From UBA6049 sp965662345 (lineage in GTDB: Bacteria > Bacteroidota > Bacteroidia > Flavobacteriales_G > Salibacteraceae), in assembly GCA_965662345.1 (NCBI GenBank), contig CBFIHE010000003.1, positions 103,944 through 167,943 of the forward strand: a stretch of DNA of 64,000 bases. Reading direction: 5' to 3'. The notes under the pieces were generated by a model. The model saw only the letters and a list, made by a program, of their open reading frames with translations. It was not told where the DNA came from and did not search any database. Below, in pieces: positions 25,541-35,163 of this stretch. A program made the position numbers and the translations under genes. Positions within the stretch are counted from its first letter, which is position 1. Every line of letters begins with the position of its first letter.

Positions 25541-26770
25541 ATGAATAAGCAAAGAGCAGCTGGTATTGCTGCTGTAATCATTCCGCTTGTTGCCTACTTC
25601 GCCTTTTTCAAAGACGATGAGCAAAAAAGCCTTACAGGAACGGTTGAACAAGGCGAGTTTACCATAGAAGTAATTGCCACGGGTGAACTACTTGCAGAAA
25701 ACTCCATTGAAATAACTGGACCCGCTGGTATGCGCAGAGCCGGAGTTTGGAATGCCAATATCACAGATTTGGTTCCTGAAGGCACCTATGTAGATTCTGG
25801 CGATTACGTGGCTACTCTAGACCGAACAGAATTAGCCAATAAGCTCAAGGAAGCATCTAATCAACTAGATAAAATATCTTCAGAATTTAGGGCTGAGAAA
25901 CTAGATACAGCACTCACCCTTCGCGAGAGTAGAGATAACCTCATCAATCTGAAATACGCAATGGAAGAGAAAGATTTATTGCTAAAACAATCAGTATATG
26001 AGTCTCCAGCGGTAATAAGACAGGCAGAAATAGATAAAGAGAAAGCAGAGCGGGCATACAACCAAGCCCTGGAGAATTATCAGATTAAGCAAAACCAAGC
26101 AGAAGCAAAAGTGAGTCAGGTGGCAGCTACACTCAGACAAGAGCAAATGCGCCTCGATCTCATTCAGGAGGTAATAGAGTCTTTTACCATTACCGCACCT
26201 CAATCTGGAATGATTATCTACAAACGCGATTGGGACGGAAAAAAAGTAGAAGTGGGATCACAAATTAGTAGTTGGAATCCTGTGGTAGCTACTTTACCAG
26301 ATTTAAGTTCTATGATTTCTAAAACCTACATTAATGAAATTGATGTGAGTAAGGTGGCGAAGGATCAACGAGTAGATATTCAAATTGACGCCTTTGCGGA
26401 TAAAGAATATGAAGGAACCATCGTAAGTGTGGCCAATGTAGGAGAACAACTTCCCAATTCAGAAGCTAAAGTTTTTGAGGTGAGTATTCTTTTAGATCGC
26501 GTAGATACGATTTTGCGCCCTGGGATGACTACGGGAAATACCATTAAAGTAAAGTCCTTTGAGGATGTTATTTATGCGCCTATAGAAGGAATTTTCTCTG
26601 ATGACTCACTAAAATATGCTTTTGTGGCAGAAGGTTTTGGCAATCGCAAAGTTCCAGTTGAAACGGGAGAGGCCAACGTGAATTTCATCATTGTTTCTTC
26701 TGGTCTATCAGCGGGTGATGAGCTCTTGCTAAACAACCCTGAAAAAGGAACGGCAAAATCAGAAGAGTAA
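25541..26770 (+). CDS. Efflux periplasmic adaptor subunit (MacA/HlyD family)
   Basis: A 409-residue membrane-fusion protein. An N-terminal hydrophobic helix (IAAVIIPLVAYFAFF, about 9-23) anchors it in the inner membrane. A lipoyl/barrel-sandwich half (about 35-95), a long alpha-hairpin coiled coil (about 95-215), the second lipoyl half (FTITAPQSGMIIYKRDWDGK) and a beta-barrel domain follow (TYINEIDVSKVAKDQRVDIQ; LRPGMTTGNTIKV). It should link the permease to the TolC-type channel. The stop codon shares one base with the permease start (TAATG), so translation is coupled. Confidence 0.9.
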   Translation: MNKQRAAGIAAVIIPLVAYFAFFKDDEQKSLTGTVEQGEFTIEVIATGELLAENSIEITGPAGMRRAGVWNANITDLVPEGTYVDSGDYVATLDRTELANKLKEASNQLDKISSEFRAEKLDTALTLRESRDNLINLKYAMEEKDLLLKQSVYESPAVIRQAEIDKEKAERAYNQALENYQIKQNQAEAKVSQVAATLRQEQMRLDLIQEVIESFTITAPQSGMIIYKRDWDGKKVEVGSQISSWNPVVATLPDLSSMISKTYINEIDVSKVAKDQRVDIQIDAFADKEYEGTIVSVANVGEQLPNSEAKVFEVSILLDRVDTILRPGMTTGNTIKVKSFEDVIYAPIEGIFSDDSLKYAFVAEGFGNRKVPVETGEANVNFIIVSSGLSAGDELLLNNPEKGTAKSEE

Positions 26771-28125
26771 TGCGGTTTTGGTATCTTTATTCTTTGCGTA
26801 ACAAGCATAACTTTCTAATTGCTTTTGAAGCTGTTCTGGCCAATAGAGTACGCTCGTTACTCACCGCTTTGGGTATCATATTTGGCGTGGCAGCTGTTAT
26901 TACCATGATGGCGGTTGGAAAGGGTACAGAACGAGAGGTGCTAGAGCAGATTGATTTGGTTGGGGTAAATAATATTATCATTACTCCTTCTCCCATTGCA
27001 GACGAATTAGATGCACCTTCTGGATCCAAGCAAACCAAGAAATTTTCGCCAGGGCTCACCTTAAAAGATGCCAACAACCTAGCAGCTGGAAATCCGGCTA
27101 TTGAGGCTGTTTGCCCAGAGGTGAGCTATGATGTGCAGGCCATAGCCAACGGCAGGCGCATGCTTTGTGAGATTAAAGGCATTACAGCTAATTACTTTTC
27201 TGTATTCAATATTACCACAGAGAGCAACACCTATTTTTCAGAGGCTCAAATTCAAAGGCATGCACCTGTATGCGTCATTGGTAAAAATGTGCAAGCCAGA
27301 TTATTTCCTGGCGGAGACCCCATTGGTGAGCGCATAAAATGCGGAGGTATTTGGTATACAGTTATTGCCGTGCTTTCTCCATCGGGAACAGTAACGGATG
27401 AACTGCGTGAGATGGGTATTAATCAAGCCAACGATTTGGTGTTTGTTCCTATAGAAACGTTGTTACTTAGGTATAAGAATAACCAATTGATAACGGAGCA
27501 GTTCATCAATTCAGGTCATGATGAATTCAATGATAACGCAGAGAAAAACAGTGAGGCTGAACGAAGCCGAAGAGCGCATCAGTTATCAAAAATTACCGTG
27601 CAAGTAAAAGATACGGAGTTCTTGAAAGGGAGTGTAGACTTTGTAAATCGGAAACTCAAAAGACTTCATAACCAGGTAGCTGATTTTTCCATTCAGGTAC
27701 CAGAGCTACTGCTTAAACAGCAACAAAAAACCAAAGAAACCTTCAAGTTTGTTCTATTAGCTATTGCGGCTATTTCGCTCATTGTGGGTGGTATTGGCAT
27801 CATGAATATCATGTTGGCCTCCGTTATGGAACGTATCAAAGAAATTGGCTTGCGCCTAGCTATCGGAGCCAAAAAGACAGATGTTCAGCTTCAGTTCATT
27901 TTTGAGGCACTCGTTATTAGCGTTTTAGGTGGTGTGGTTGGCATTCTGTTGGGCGTTGGGCTTGCTTGGGCGGTTGAATCGCTGTTTGGTATACGCACCA
28001 TTATTTCGTTGTGGAGTGTGGTTATTTCTTTTGGGGTTTCTGCGTTGGTAGGAGTGGTGTTTGGCTACTTCCCCGCCAAGAAAGCAGCAGATGAAGACCC
28101 CGTTAATTCATTACGCTATGATTAA
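26770..28125 (+). CDS. ABC transporter permease, MacB type
   Basis: A 451-residue permease with one N-terminal membrane helix (RSLLTALGIIFGVAAVITMM), a large periplasmic MacB-like domain (about 60-300, including VCVIGKNVQARLFPGGDPIG) and three C-terminal helices with the FtsX core (IGGIGIMNIMLASVMERIKE, IGLRLAIGAKKTDVQLQF). There is no ATPase domain; that subunit is separate at the end of the operon. It probably forms a dimer that drives MacA-TolC efflux of a peptide, lipid or drug. Its end overlaps the next gene by 8 bp. Confidence 0.92.
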   Translation: MRFWYLYSLRNKHNFLIAFEAVLANRVRSLLTALGIIFGVAAVITMMAVGKGTEREVLEQIDLVGVNNIIITPSPIADELDAPSGSKQTKKFSPGLTLKDANNLAAGNPAIEAVCPEVSYDVQAIANGRRMLCEIKGITANYFSVFNITTESNTYFSEAQIQRHAPVCVIGKNVQARLFPGGDPIGERIKCGGIWYTVIAVLSPSGTVTDELREMGINQANDLVFVPIETLLLRYKNNQLITEQFINSGHDEFNDNAEKNSEAERSRRAHQLSKITVQVKDTEFLKGSVDFVNRKLKRLHNQVADFSIQVPELLLKQQQKTKETFKFVLLAIAAISLIVGGIGIMNIMLASVMERIKEIGLRLAIGAKKTDVQLQFIFEALVISVLGGVVGILLGVGLAWAVESLFGIRTIISLWSVVISFGVSALVGVVFGYFPAKKAADEDPVNSLRYD

Positions 28126-29475
28126 AAAACACCTCTTCTCCTTTTTCCTTGGATTAAGCACTTGCACGTTACAAGCGCAAGATACCGTTGTACTCACGCT
28201 TCAAAACGCCATTCAGCAGGCGCAAGATTTCTCGCTTATGGCTGAGAGTGTGAAGCAGGGCTATTTGGGAGGGTACTACGGAAACCGCTCGTTTTGGAGA
28301 AGCTTTTATCCAGAGATGAGTATCAACGGAAGCATTCCAAATATCAATAGAACCTTGCAACCCGTAGTACAGCCAGATGGTACTGAGCAGTTTGTGCAAC
28401 GCAGCCTTAACTCTACCAATGTAAACCTGAATGTGGTTCAACGCATTGCTCCAACTGGTGGAACATTGCGCGCTAGTTCTACCTTACAGCGCATAGACTT
28501 GTACGGAGATGATCCAAGCACAAGTTACCTAACCAATCCTATTCAATTAACGCTCACTCAGCCCATATTTGGATACAACGACATGAAGTGGGACATCCGC
28601 CTGAGAAAGGTGATGGAAACTCAATTTGAAAAAACCTATCAAGAGGATAAAGAGAGAGTAGCGGCAGAAACGGCCATTTTGTATTTTGATTTACTAGAGG
28701 CGGTGATTATGGAGAAAGCCGCACTAAAAAACGAGGCGTATAACGACACCATCTATGGTATCTCCAAGGGTAGATTCCAAATGGGCAAAATTGCCGAGAA
28801 TGAGTTATTACAAATGGAGCTTGCCTTGCTAAACTCCCAACTGGCAGCACAGCGTGCAACGGTAAGTCGTGCTTTAGCAGAGTTAGCTTTAAAGAATCAT
28901 TTGGGCTTCAGAGGAGACGCACTGCTAATGCCTGAAATCCCCAAAGAAATTCCCGTAATTGAGGTTCCTGTAAATAAAGCACTTGATCTTGCTTTAGAGC
29001 ATAACTCACGCCAAGTACAATGGCATTTTAATCAAATGAATGCACAGCGCGATGTTGCCATTGCCAAAGCTCAACGTAGGCCAGATATTAACTTGCTTGC
29101 AAGCTATGGAAGAAGCAGAAGTGCCGATGAGCTAGACCTTGCCTACCAAGAAACAGAAAGTCAGGAAATGGTTCGCTTGGGCTTTGATATCCCCATCCTA
29201 AACTGGGGAAGTAATCGCTCTGCTTATAAAGCAGCTATGGCTAGGCAAGAAGAGAATTTGGCAGACTACAACATAGCAGTGCTCAAGTTTCAGGAAGAAG
29301 TGGTGAGTAGCGTGCAAGAATTCTCCATGAAATACAAAGAGCTGGAAATTGCCGCCAGAGCAGAAGAAATTGCCGCAAAACGCTACAAGGTGAGTCAGCA
29401 ACGCTTTGGAATAGGGAAAATAGACATGACAGATATGAACATCGCCATGGCAGAGAAAGACCAGGCAAGAAGAGG
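28118..29475 (+). CDS. TolC family outer membrane efflux protein, 3' end in assembly gap
   Basis: About 452 residues before the N run. The signal peptide MIKKHLFSFFLGLSTCTLQAQ is followed by an OEP-type chain with two long helical repeats (ALKNEAYNDTIYGISKGRFQ, KYKVSQQRFGIGKIDMTDMN) expected in trimeric outer-membrane channels. The last readable residues (NIAMAEKDQARRG) match the region usually about 30-60 residues from the end of Bacteroidota members, so only a short tail is lost. The frame happens to stay open after the gap and into the ATPase gene, but this is not a real fusion. Overlaps the permease gene by 8 bp. Confidence 0.88.
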
Positions 29476-29629
29476 NNNNNNNNNNNNNNNNNNNNNNNNN
29501 NNNNNNNNNNNNNNNNNNNNNNNNNNNNNNNNNNNNNNNNNNNNNNNNNNNNNNNNNNNNNNNNNNNNNNNNNNNNNNNNNNNNNNNNNNNNNNNNNNNN
29601 NNNNNNNNNNNNNNNNNNNNNNNNNNNNN
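29476..29629. other. Assembly gap (154 N)
   Basis: The gap falls at the junction of the TolC-family gene and the ATPase gene. The stop codon of the first is probably inside it or at a TAG just after it (29631). Confidence 0.98.
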
Positions 29630-29656
29630 ATAGAACAAGTCATACCTTTGAGCATC

Positions 29657-30346
29657 ATGCAGAACATCATAGAACTGAAAGATATTGCGCGGGAGTACCA
29701 AGTTGGAACGCAATTGGTAAAAGCCCTGCAAAGCGTAACGGTAGATATTCAAAAGAACGATTATGCCGCGCTAATGGGCCCATCTGGTTCAGGAAAATCT
29801 ACACTCATGAATATGATTGGCTGTTTAGATACACCCACCCGTGGAACCTACATCTTGAATGGCACAAACGTGAGCGATTTGGCAGATGACGACTTGGCAG
29901 ACGTGCGCAATAAAGAAATAGGCTTTGTCTTTCAAACCTTCAACCTGCTGCCCAGATATACAGCGCTAGACAACGTAGCTCTTCCACTCATTTATGCAGG
30001 CATGAGCAAATCCGATAGAGATGAACGCGCCAAAGAGGTGCTTGAACAAGTAGGTTTGGGCGACCGTATGGACCATAAACCTAATGAAATGTCGGGTGGT
30101 CAGCGCCAGCGCGTGGCAGTAGCCCGGGCCTTGGTAAACAAACCCGCCATTATTTTGGCAGATGAGCCTACCGGAAACTTAGATACCAAAACATCGTATG
30201 AAATCATGGCGCTGTTTGATGAAATCCATAGCCAAGGCAATACGGTCATTTTGGTTACGCATGAAGAAGACATTGCCCAACACGCCAAAAGAATTGTGCG
30301 TTTGCGCGATGGTTTGGTAGAGTCAGACACACTACAAGAACAATAA
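29657..30346 (+). CDS. ABC transporter ATP-binding protein (MacB/LolD type)
   Basis: A 229-residue ATPase starting [20 protein letters not shown]. It has Walker [17 protein letters not shown], a Q-loop ([19 protein letters not shown]), signature [15 protein letters not shown], Walker [14 protein letters not shown] and the switch His in [10 protein letters not shown]. This is the export-type subfamily that powers FtsX-like permeases. It comes last, after the adaptor, permease and channel genes, and completes the efflux set. The ATG at 29657 fits the family start. The distance from the channel gene is unknown because of the gap. Confidence 0.93.
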   Translation: MQNIIELKDIAREYQVGTQLVKALQSVTVDIQKNDYAALMGPSGSGKSTLMNMIGCLDTPTRGTYILNGTNVSDLADDDLADVRNKEIGFVFQTFNLLPRYTALDNVALPLIYAGMSKSDRDERAKEVLEQVGLGDRMDHKPNEMSGGQRQRVAVARALVNKPAIILADEPTGNLDTKTSYEIMALFDEIHSQGNTVILVTHEEDIAQHAKRIVRLRDGLVESDTLQEQ

Positions 30347-30370
30347 CCCGCTTTAGGTTGTATCACAAGC

Positions 30371-30922
30371 ATGAAAATTTACACCAAAACAGGAGATAAA
30401 GGCCAAACCTCACTCATTGGAGGAACGCGCGTACAGAAACACCACCGCAGAATTGAAGCCTACGGTACCGTTGATGAGTTGAATTCTTGGGTAGGATTGG
30501 TACGCGATACCATACCGGGAGATACTGAGAAAAATACCCTGGTAGAAATCCAAGACCGGCTCTTTACCATTGGTAGTTCATTGGCCACAGACCCTGAGAA
30601 AGAACCCAGACTTAAATTGCCAGATTTGAATGAAGCGGATATCACGCTTCTAGAAAACCGCATGGATGCCATGAACGAAGAGCTACCAGCCATGTCAAGC
30701 TTTGTACTTCCCGGTGGCCACGTAGCCGTATCAAACTGCCATGTTGCCAGAACCATTTGCCGCAGAGCAGAACGCAGAGTCATTGAACTCACCGAAACCG
30801 ATTTTGTAGCTCCATTGGTGCAGCAGTACTTGAACCGTTTGAGCGACTATCTCTTTGTACTTTCCAGGTACGTTACGCAAGAAACCGGAGCAGAGGAAAC
30901 CCCTTGGAAGCCACGTGTGTAA
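30371..30922 (+). CDS. Cob(I)yrinic acid a,c-diamide adenosyltransferase, PduO type
   Basis: A 183-residue enzyme that transfers the adenosyl group of ATP to cob(I)alamin, giving the B12 coenzyme. Signatures are KIYTKTGDKGQTSLIGGTRV at the N-terminus (ATP site), IEAYGTVDELNSWVGL and RTICRRAERRVIELTE (ATP and subunit contacts), and LNRLSDYLFVLSRYV. It follows the ATPase gene by 24 bp and may be read through from that operon, without a functional link that I can see. No other cobalamin gene is in the window. Confidence 0.92.
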   Translation: MKIYTKTGDKGQTSLIGGTRVQKHHRRIEAYGTVDELNSWVGLVRDTIPGDTEKNTLVEIQDRLFTIGSSLATDPEKEPRLKLPDLNEADITLLENRMDAMNEELPAMSSFVLPGGHVAVSNCHVARTICRRAERRVIELTETDFVAPLVQQYLNRLSDYLFVLSRYVTQETGAEETPWKPRV

Positions 30923-30948
30923 AGGCTTTTTAAAGAATTGCACACAAA

Positions 30949-30979
30949 CTTGGTTTTGAACTGCAAAAAATTACTTTTG
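30949..30979 (+). promoter_or_regulatory. Bacteroidota promoter of the DUF2795 gene
   Basis: CTTG (30949-30952), 19 bp, then TACTTTTG (30972-30979), a near-full consensus, 34 bp upstream of the ATG. Confidence 0.72.
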
Positions 30980-31013
30980 CGTTCTCGTAAAAAAGACCTT
31001 ATAATACACTATT

Positions 31014-31235
31014 ATGTATTGGACGTTAGAATTAGCAAGTTACCTAGAAGATGCCCCTTGGCCGGCATCAAAAGATGAGTTGATAGACTTTGCGTTGCGT
31101 ACAGGTGCTCCGCTAGAGGTGGTTGAGAACTTGCAGCAATTAGAAGATGAAGGCGAACTCTTTGAAACCATAGAAGACATTTGGCCAGATTATCCCACCA
31201 AAGAAGATTTCTTCTTTAATGAAGATGAATACTAA
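31014..31235 (+). CDS. DUF2795 domain small acidic protein
   Basis: A 73-residue strongly acidic protein (MYWTLELASYLEDAPWPASK; LRTGAPLEVVENLQQLEDEG). The layout matches DUF2795 proteins of Bacteroidota, a family without assigned function. It has its own consensus promoter and terminator and sits just upstream of secA, with no shared transcript expected. High expression is plausible from the promoter, which is an inference. Confidence 0.85.
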   Translation: MYWTLELASYLEDAPWPASKDELIDFALRTGAPLEVVENLQQLEDEGELFETIEDIWPDYPTKEDFFFNEDEY

Positions 31236-31255
31236 ACACCGTAAAACGGAACGTA

Positions 31256-31283
31256 AAGGCTGCTCAACGAGCGGCCTTTTTTG
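31256..31283 (+). terminator. Terminator after the DUF2795 gene
   Basis: AAAGGCTGCTC and GAGCGGCCTTT pair (one T-G) around an AAC loop, followed by T residues. Confidence 0.87.
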
Positions 31284-31329
31284 TTCTTTGTTTAACTGTT
31301 TTCCTTCTGTCAAACTTCCAGAATAAGGT

Positions 31330-31337
31330 TAAATTTG
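31330..31337 (+). promoter_or_regulatory. Candidate -7 element for secA
   Basis: TAAATTTG fits TAnnTTTG about 87 bp before the secA ATG. The -33 position shows only TCTG, so support is partial. Confidence 0.38.
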
Positions 31338-31423
31338 ACGCCCCGAACCACGAACTACTGCCAATATGCCGGTAAAATGCCCCAAGGCACGGGATTTGGC
31401 CAACAAGATTAAACGCAATTTAG

Positions 31424-34400
31424 ATGCTAGATTCACTCACAAATGCGGTAAAAAAACTGTTCGGCAGTAAATCAGACCGCGATATAAAAGTCATAATGCC
31501 CTTGGTAAACGATACCCTAGCGGCATTTCAACCGCTCCAATCACTTTCTAACGATGAACTTCGCGCCAAAACCGCAGGTTTTAAGAAGCGCATAGCCGAT
31601 GCGGTTACGCAAGAACAGGTAGAGATAGATTCCATCAAGAAACAAATGGAAGATAACCCCTCCATGGATTTCATGGAGAAAGAAAAACTCTACGATCGCA
31701 TAGACGCAATTGAGGAAAAAATCACCGAGAAAATGGAGGTGGTACTCAATGAAATTCAGCCCGAGGCTTTTGCCGTGGTCAAAGAAACTGCCAGAAGATT
31801 CGCTGAGAACGAAACCATTACCGTTACCGCCACAGAAATGGATTTAGAATTGGCGGCACAGCGCGATAGCATCACCATTGAAGGCGAGCAAGCGCATTGG
31901 GCAAATGCTTGGGATGCTGCTGGAAATACGGTAACCTGGAACATGGTGCATTACGATGTGCAGCTCATTGGTGGTTCTGTGCTTCACTCGGGTAAAATTG
32001 CAGAGATGCAAACGGGTGAGGGTAAAACCTTGGTAGCCACATTGCCGATGTACTTGAATGCACTCACGGGCAGAGGTGTACACTTGGTAACTGTGAACGA
32101 TTACTTGGCCAGACGTGACTCGGAGTGGATGGGCCCAATCTTTGAATTTCATGGATTAACAGTAGATTGTATAGATAATCACCGCCCCAATTCAGAAGAA
32201 AGAAGAAAGGCTTACCGTGCAGATATCACCTACGGTACCAACAATGAGTTTGGGTTTGATTACTTGCGTGATAATATGGCCACATCTCCGGATGATTTAG
32301 TGCAGCGCAAGCACAATTACGCCATTGTAGATGAGGTAGATTCCGTATTGATTGATGATGCGCGAACTCCGCTCATTATTTCGGGTCCAACGCCCAAAGG
32401 CGATGTGCACATGTTTGATGAGCTTAAAGGCAAAGTAGAGCGTTTGGTGGGTGAGCAACGCAAGTTGGTAACCAAGTTGTTGACTGAAGCCAAGAAAGAA
32501 CTCAAACAGGCAGAAGAAAGTGGAGATAAAAAGTTAGCAGAAACGAGTGGTCTCAAGCTCCTTCGTGCATACCGCGGACTACCAAAAAACAAAGCACTCA
32601 TCAAGTTCTTGAGTGAGCCGGGAATCAAGCAACAGTTGCAGAAAACAGAGAACTACTACCTGCAAGACCAAGCCAAAGAAATGCCTACAGTTGATGCGGA
32701 ATTGTACTTCGTAATCGATGAAAAGCAAAACTCGGTAGAGCTTACAGATAAGGGTATCGACTTGGTAAGTTCTAGTACAGAAGATCGTGGTTTTTTCATT
32801 TTACCCGACATCGGCACTGCATTAAACGACTTAGAGAAAAGCGAAATTCCAGATCAAGAGAAGTTAGAACAGCGAGATACCTTGATGAACGAATACAGCA
32901 TCAAAGCAGAGCGTGTTCATACGGTAGATAAATTACTCAAGGCTTACTGCATGTTTGAGAAAGATGTGGAGTACGTGGTCATGGAGAACCAAGTGAAAAT
33001 CGTAGATGAGCAAACCGGTCGTATTATGGACGGCCGCAGGTACTCAGATGGGTTACACCAAGCCATAGAAGCCAAAGAGAACGTAAAAATTGAAGCTTCT
33101 ACTCAAACCTACGCTACGGTAACACTGCAGAACTACTTCCGTATGTACAACAAGCTTGCTGGTATGACTGGTACAGCTGAAACGGAAGCAGGAGAGTTCT
33201 GGGAGATTTACAAATTAGATGTGGTGGTGATTCCAACCAACCGCCCAATTGCGCGAGACGATAAACAAGATTTGGTTTTCAAAACGGCTCGTGAGAAATA
33301 CAATGCCGTTATTGAAGAAGTGGTACGCTTACAACAAGCCGGCAGACCCGTATTGGTAGGTACTACATCGGTAGAAGTATCGGAATTGTTGAGTAGAATG
33401 CTCAACATGCGTAAAATCAAACACCAGGTGTTGAATGCCAAGTTGCATCAAAAAGAAGCAGACATTGTGAAGTTTGCTGGTGAAGGCGGTATGGTAACCA
33501 TTGCAACCAATATGGCAGGTCGTGGTACGGATATCAAACTATCAGACGAGACCAAGAAAGCAGGTGGTTTGGCCATTATTGGTACAGAACGTCACGAGTC
33601 TAGACGTGTTGACCGACAGTTGAGAGGTCGTGCTGGTCGTCAAGGAGATGTGGGCTCATCGCAATTCTTTGTGTCTTTGGAAGACAACCTCATGCGCTTA
33701 TTTGGTTCAGACAGAATTGCTAAGCTTATGGACCGCATGGGTCATGAAGATGGTGAAGTGATTCAGCATAGCATGATTACCAAAAGTATTGAGCGTGCTC
33801 AGCGTAAGGTTGAAGAAAACAATTTTGGAGTACGTAAGCACCTGTTGGAGTATGACGATGTAATGAACCAACAACGTGAGGTAATCTACAAACGAAGAAG
33901 ACACGCCTTATTCGGTGAGCGCTTAAAAGTAGATGTGGCCAATAGCGTGTACGACTTGTGTGAGGGCATTGTAGGCGATTACCAGCCGATGAAAGATTAT
34001 AACGGCTTCAAGTTGGAGACAATCGGTACCCTTCACATTGAATCTCCTGTTACGGAAGAAGAGTTCTTAAAGATGAACCAACAAGAGTTGGTAGATAGGG
34101 TATACGAGGCCACCATCCAAAACTACTTGGCCAAGATGAAGAAAACGGCATCTATGGTGCACCCTGTAGTAAAACAAGTGCATGAAGATCCTAATGCCAA
34201 CTTCATAAATATGGTAGTGCCGTTTACAGATGGTCGCAAGTCTATACAGGTGATTGCCAATTTGGAAAAATCTGCCAAGTCAGAAGGCCAAGAAGTAATG
34301 GATGCGTTGGAGAGAAGCGTAACCTTGGCCATGATAGACCAGCACTGGAAAGAGCATCTGCGCGAGATGGATGATTTGCGTCAATCCGTTAGAAGTGCGG

Positions 34401-34822
34401 TTTACGAGCAAAAAGATCCGTTGTTGATTTACAAGTTTGAGTCGTTCGAGCTCTTCAAGAAAATGGTAGACCAAGTGGGTAGAGAAATTATCTCTTTCTT
34501 GATAAAGGCTCAGCTGCCACAGGCCGACCCTAATCAAATTCAAGAGGCACGCGCTCCCAAGAAGGTAGACATGAGTAAGCTCTCGGCACGTAAAGACGAA
34601 TTACCATCAGAAGCTACTGGAGGTCAGCAATACAACGACCCAAGCGCCAATAAGCAGCCAGTGAAGAAAGAGCCTGTACGCGCTGAGAAATCATATGGCA
34701 GAAATGAGCGGGTAGAAGTCATCAACCTTATGACGGGCGAAACCAAAGAGTTGAAGTTCAAACAAGCTGAGCCACTTATTCAATCAGGTCAGTGGAGAAT
34801 TAAAGAGAAAGCAAACGCGTAA
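31424..34822 (+). CDS. secA: Preprotein translocase subunit SecA
   Basis: A 1132-residue ATPase that drives proteins through SecYEG. Motifs: Walker [19 protein letters not shown]-type [17 protein letters not shown], the preprotein-binding region, [34 protein letters not shown] and [12 protein letters not shown]. It is some 230 residues longer than E. coli SecA. Part of the excess is an insert in the first nucleotide-binding domain (about 325-450, charged: [20 protein letters not shown]), as is usual in Bacteroidota. The C-terminus has no zinc-binding Cys motif but ends in a basic tail ([20 protein letters not shown]). Single gene with a strong terminator. Confidence 0.97.
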   Translation: MLDSLTNAVKKLFGSKSDRDIKVIMPLVNDTLAAFQPLQSLSNDELRAKTAGFKKRIADAVTQEQVEIDSIKKQMEDNPSMDFMEKEKLYDRIDAIEEKITEKMEVVLNEIQPEAFAVVKETARRFAENETITVTATEMDLELAAQRDSITIEGEQAHWANAWDAAGNTVTWNMVHYDVQLIGGSVLHSGKIAEMQTGEGKTLVATLPMYLNALTGRGVHLVTVNDYLARRDSEWMGPIFEFHGLTVDCIDNHRPNSEERRKAYRADITYGTNNEFGFDYLRDNMATSPDDLVQRKHNYAIVDEVDSVLIDDARTPLIISGPTPKGDVHMFDELKGKVERLVGEQRKLVTKLLTEAKKELKQAEESGDKKLAETSGLKLLRAYRGLPKNKALIKFLSEPGIKQQLQKTENYYLQDQAKEMPTVDAELYFVIDEKQNSVELTDKGIDLVSSSTEDRGFFILPDIGTALNDLEKSEIPDQEKLEQRDTLMNEYSIKAERVHTVDKLLKAYCMFEKDVEYVVMENQVKIVDEQTGRIMDGRRYSDGLHQAIEAKENVKIEASTQTYATVTLQNYFRMYNKLAGMTGTAETEAGEFWEIYKLDVVVIPTNRPIARDDKQDLVFKTAREKYNAVIEEVVRLQQAGRPVLVGTTSVEVSELLSRMLNMRKIKHQVLNAKLHQKEADIVKFAGEGGMVTIATNMAGRGTDIKLSDETKKAGGLAIIGTERHESRRVDRQLRGRAGRQGDVGSSQFFVSLEDNLMRLFGSDRIAKLMDRMGHEDGEVIQHSMITKSIERAQRKVEENNFGVRKHLLEYDDVMNQQREVIYKRRRHALFGERLKVDVANSVYDLCEGIVGDYQPMKDYNGFKLETIGTLHIESPVTEEEFLKMNQQELVDRVYEATIQNYLAKMKKTASMVHPVVKQVHEDPNANFINMVVPFTDGRKSIQVIANLEKSAKSEGQEVMDALERSVTLAMIDQHWKEHLREMDDLRQSVRSAVYEQKDPLLIYKFESFELFKKMVDQVGREIISFLIKAQLPQADPNQIQEARAPKKVDMSKLSARKDELPSEATGGQQYNDPSANKQPVKKEPVRAEKSYGRNERVEVINLMTGETKELKFKQAEPLIQSGQWRIKEKANA

Positions 34823-34842
34823 GCGTTTAAATAGCAATGCGC

Positions 34843-34879
34843 AAAGCGATGTTGAATACAGATTCGGCATCGCTTTTTT
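34843..34879 (+). terminator. Terminator after secA
   Basis: A 15-bp stem (AAAGCGATGTTGAAT with ATTCGGCATCGCTTT, two G-U pairs) closes an ACAG loop and is followed by a T run. Confidence 0.9.
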
Positions 34880-34897
34880 GTCTTTAGAGAGATGATG

Positions 34898-34976
34898 AGA
34901 TGCTGAATCAAGTTCAGCATAACCAAGCCGATGAATTTTACTCATTCGTCACTCTGAACTTGATTCAGGATCTCTT
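34898..34976. repeat. Palindromic intergenic repeat element
   Basis: GAGATGCTGAATCAAGTTCAG at the left and CTGAACTTGATTCAGGATCTC at the right are the core of two inverted arms of about 27 bp with four mismatches, separated by about 25 bp. Each arm also contains its own small palindrome around TGAA...TTCA. The layout is that of a REP or small MITE-like intergenic repeat. It lies between the secA terminator and the isoprenoid operon, in a gene-free stretch of about 340 bp (34823-35163) that otherwise shows nothing I can assign. Confidence 0.75.
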
Positions 34977-35163
34977 TAGCGCAATTCGGAAGTTTGAAGT
35001 TTCCTCACATCTTTTGCTCATGTAAAATCCTGATAAACATCCTTCAATATCTCGATATCTTTTTCAACGGAAAGACCCTTCTGTACCTTTTAATTAAGTT
35101 TTTTTTGCACCCTTTGCATAACAATTCGCCTTGGTGGCGGTTATCGTACTCAAATCTTTATTC

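Noticed and set aside
28061..30346. Apparent 761-residue protein joining TolC and an ABC ATPase
   Set aside because: It is open only because of the N run. The ATPase has its own ATG at 29657 and the channel starts at 28118.
35131..35163. Upstream extension of HMG-CoA reductase
   Set aside because: It starts with a non-ATG codon, and the added residues have no family match; the ATG at 35164 fits.
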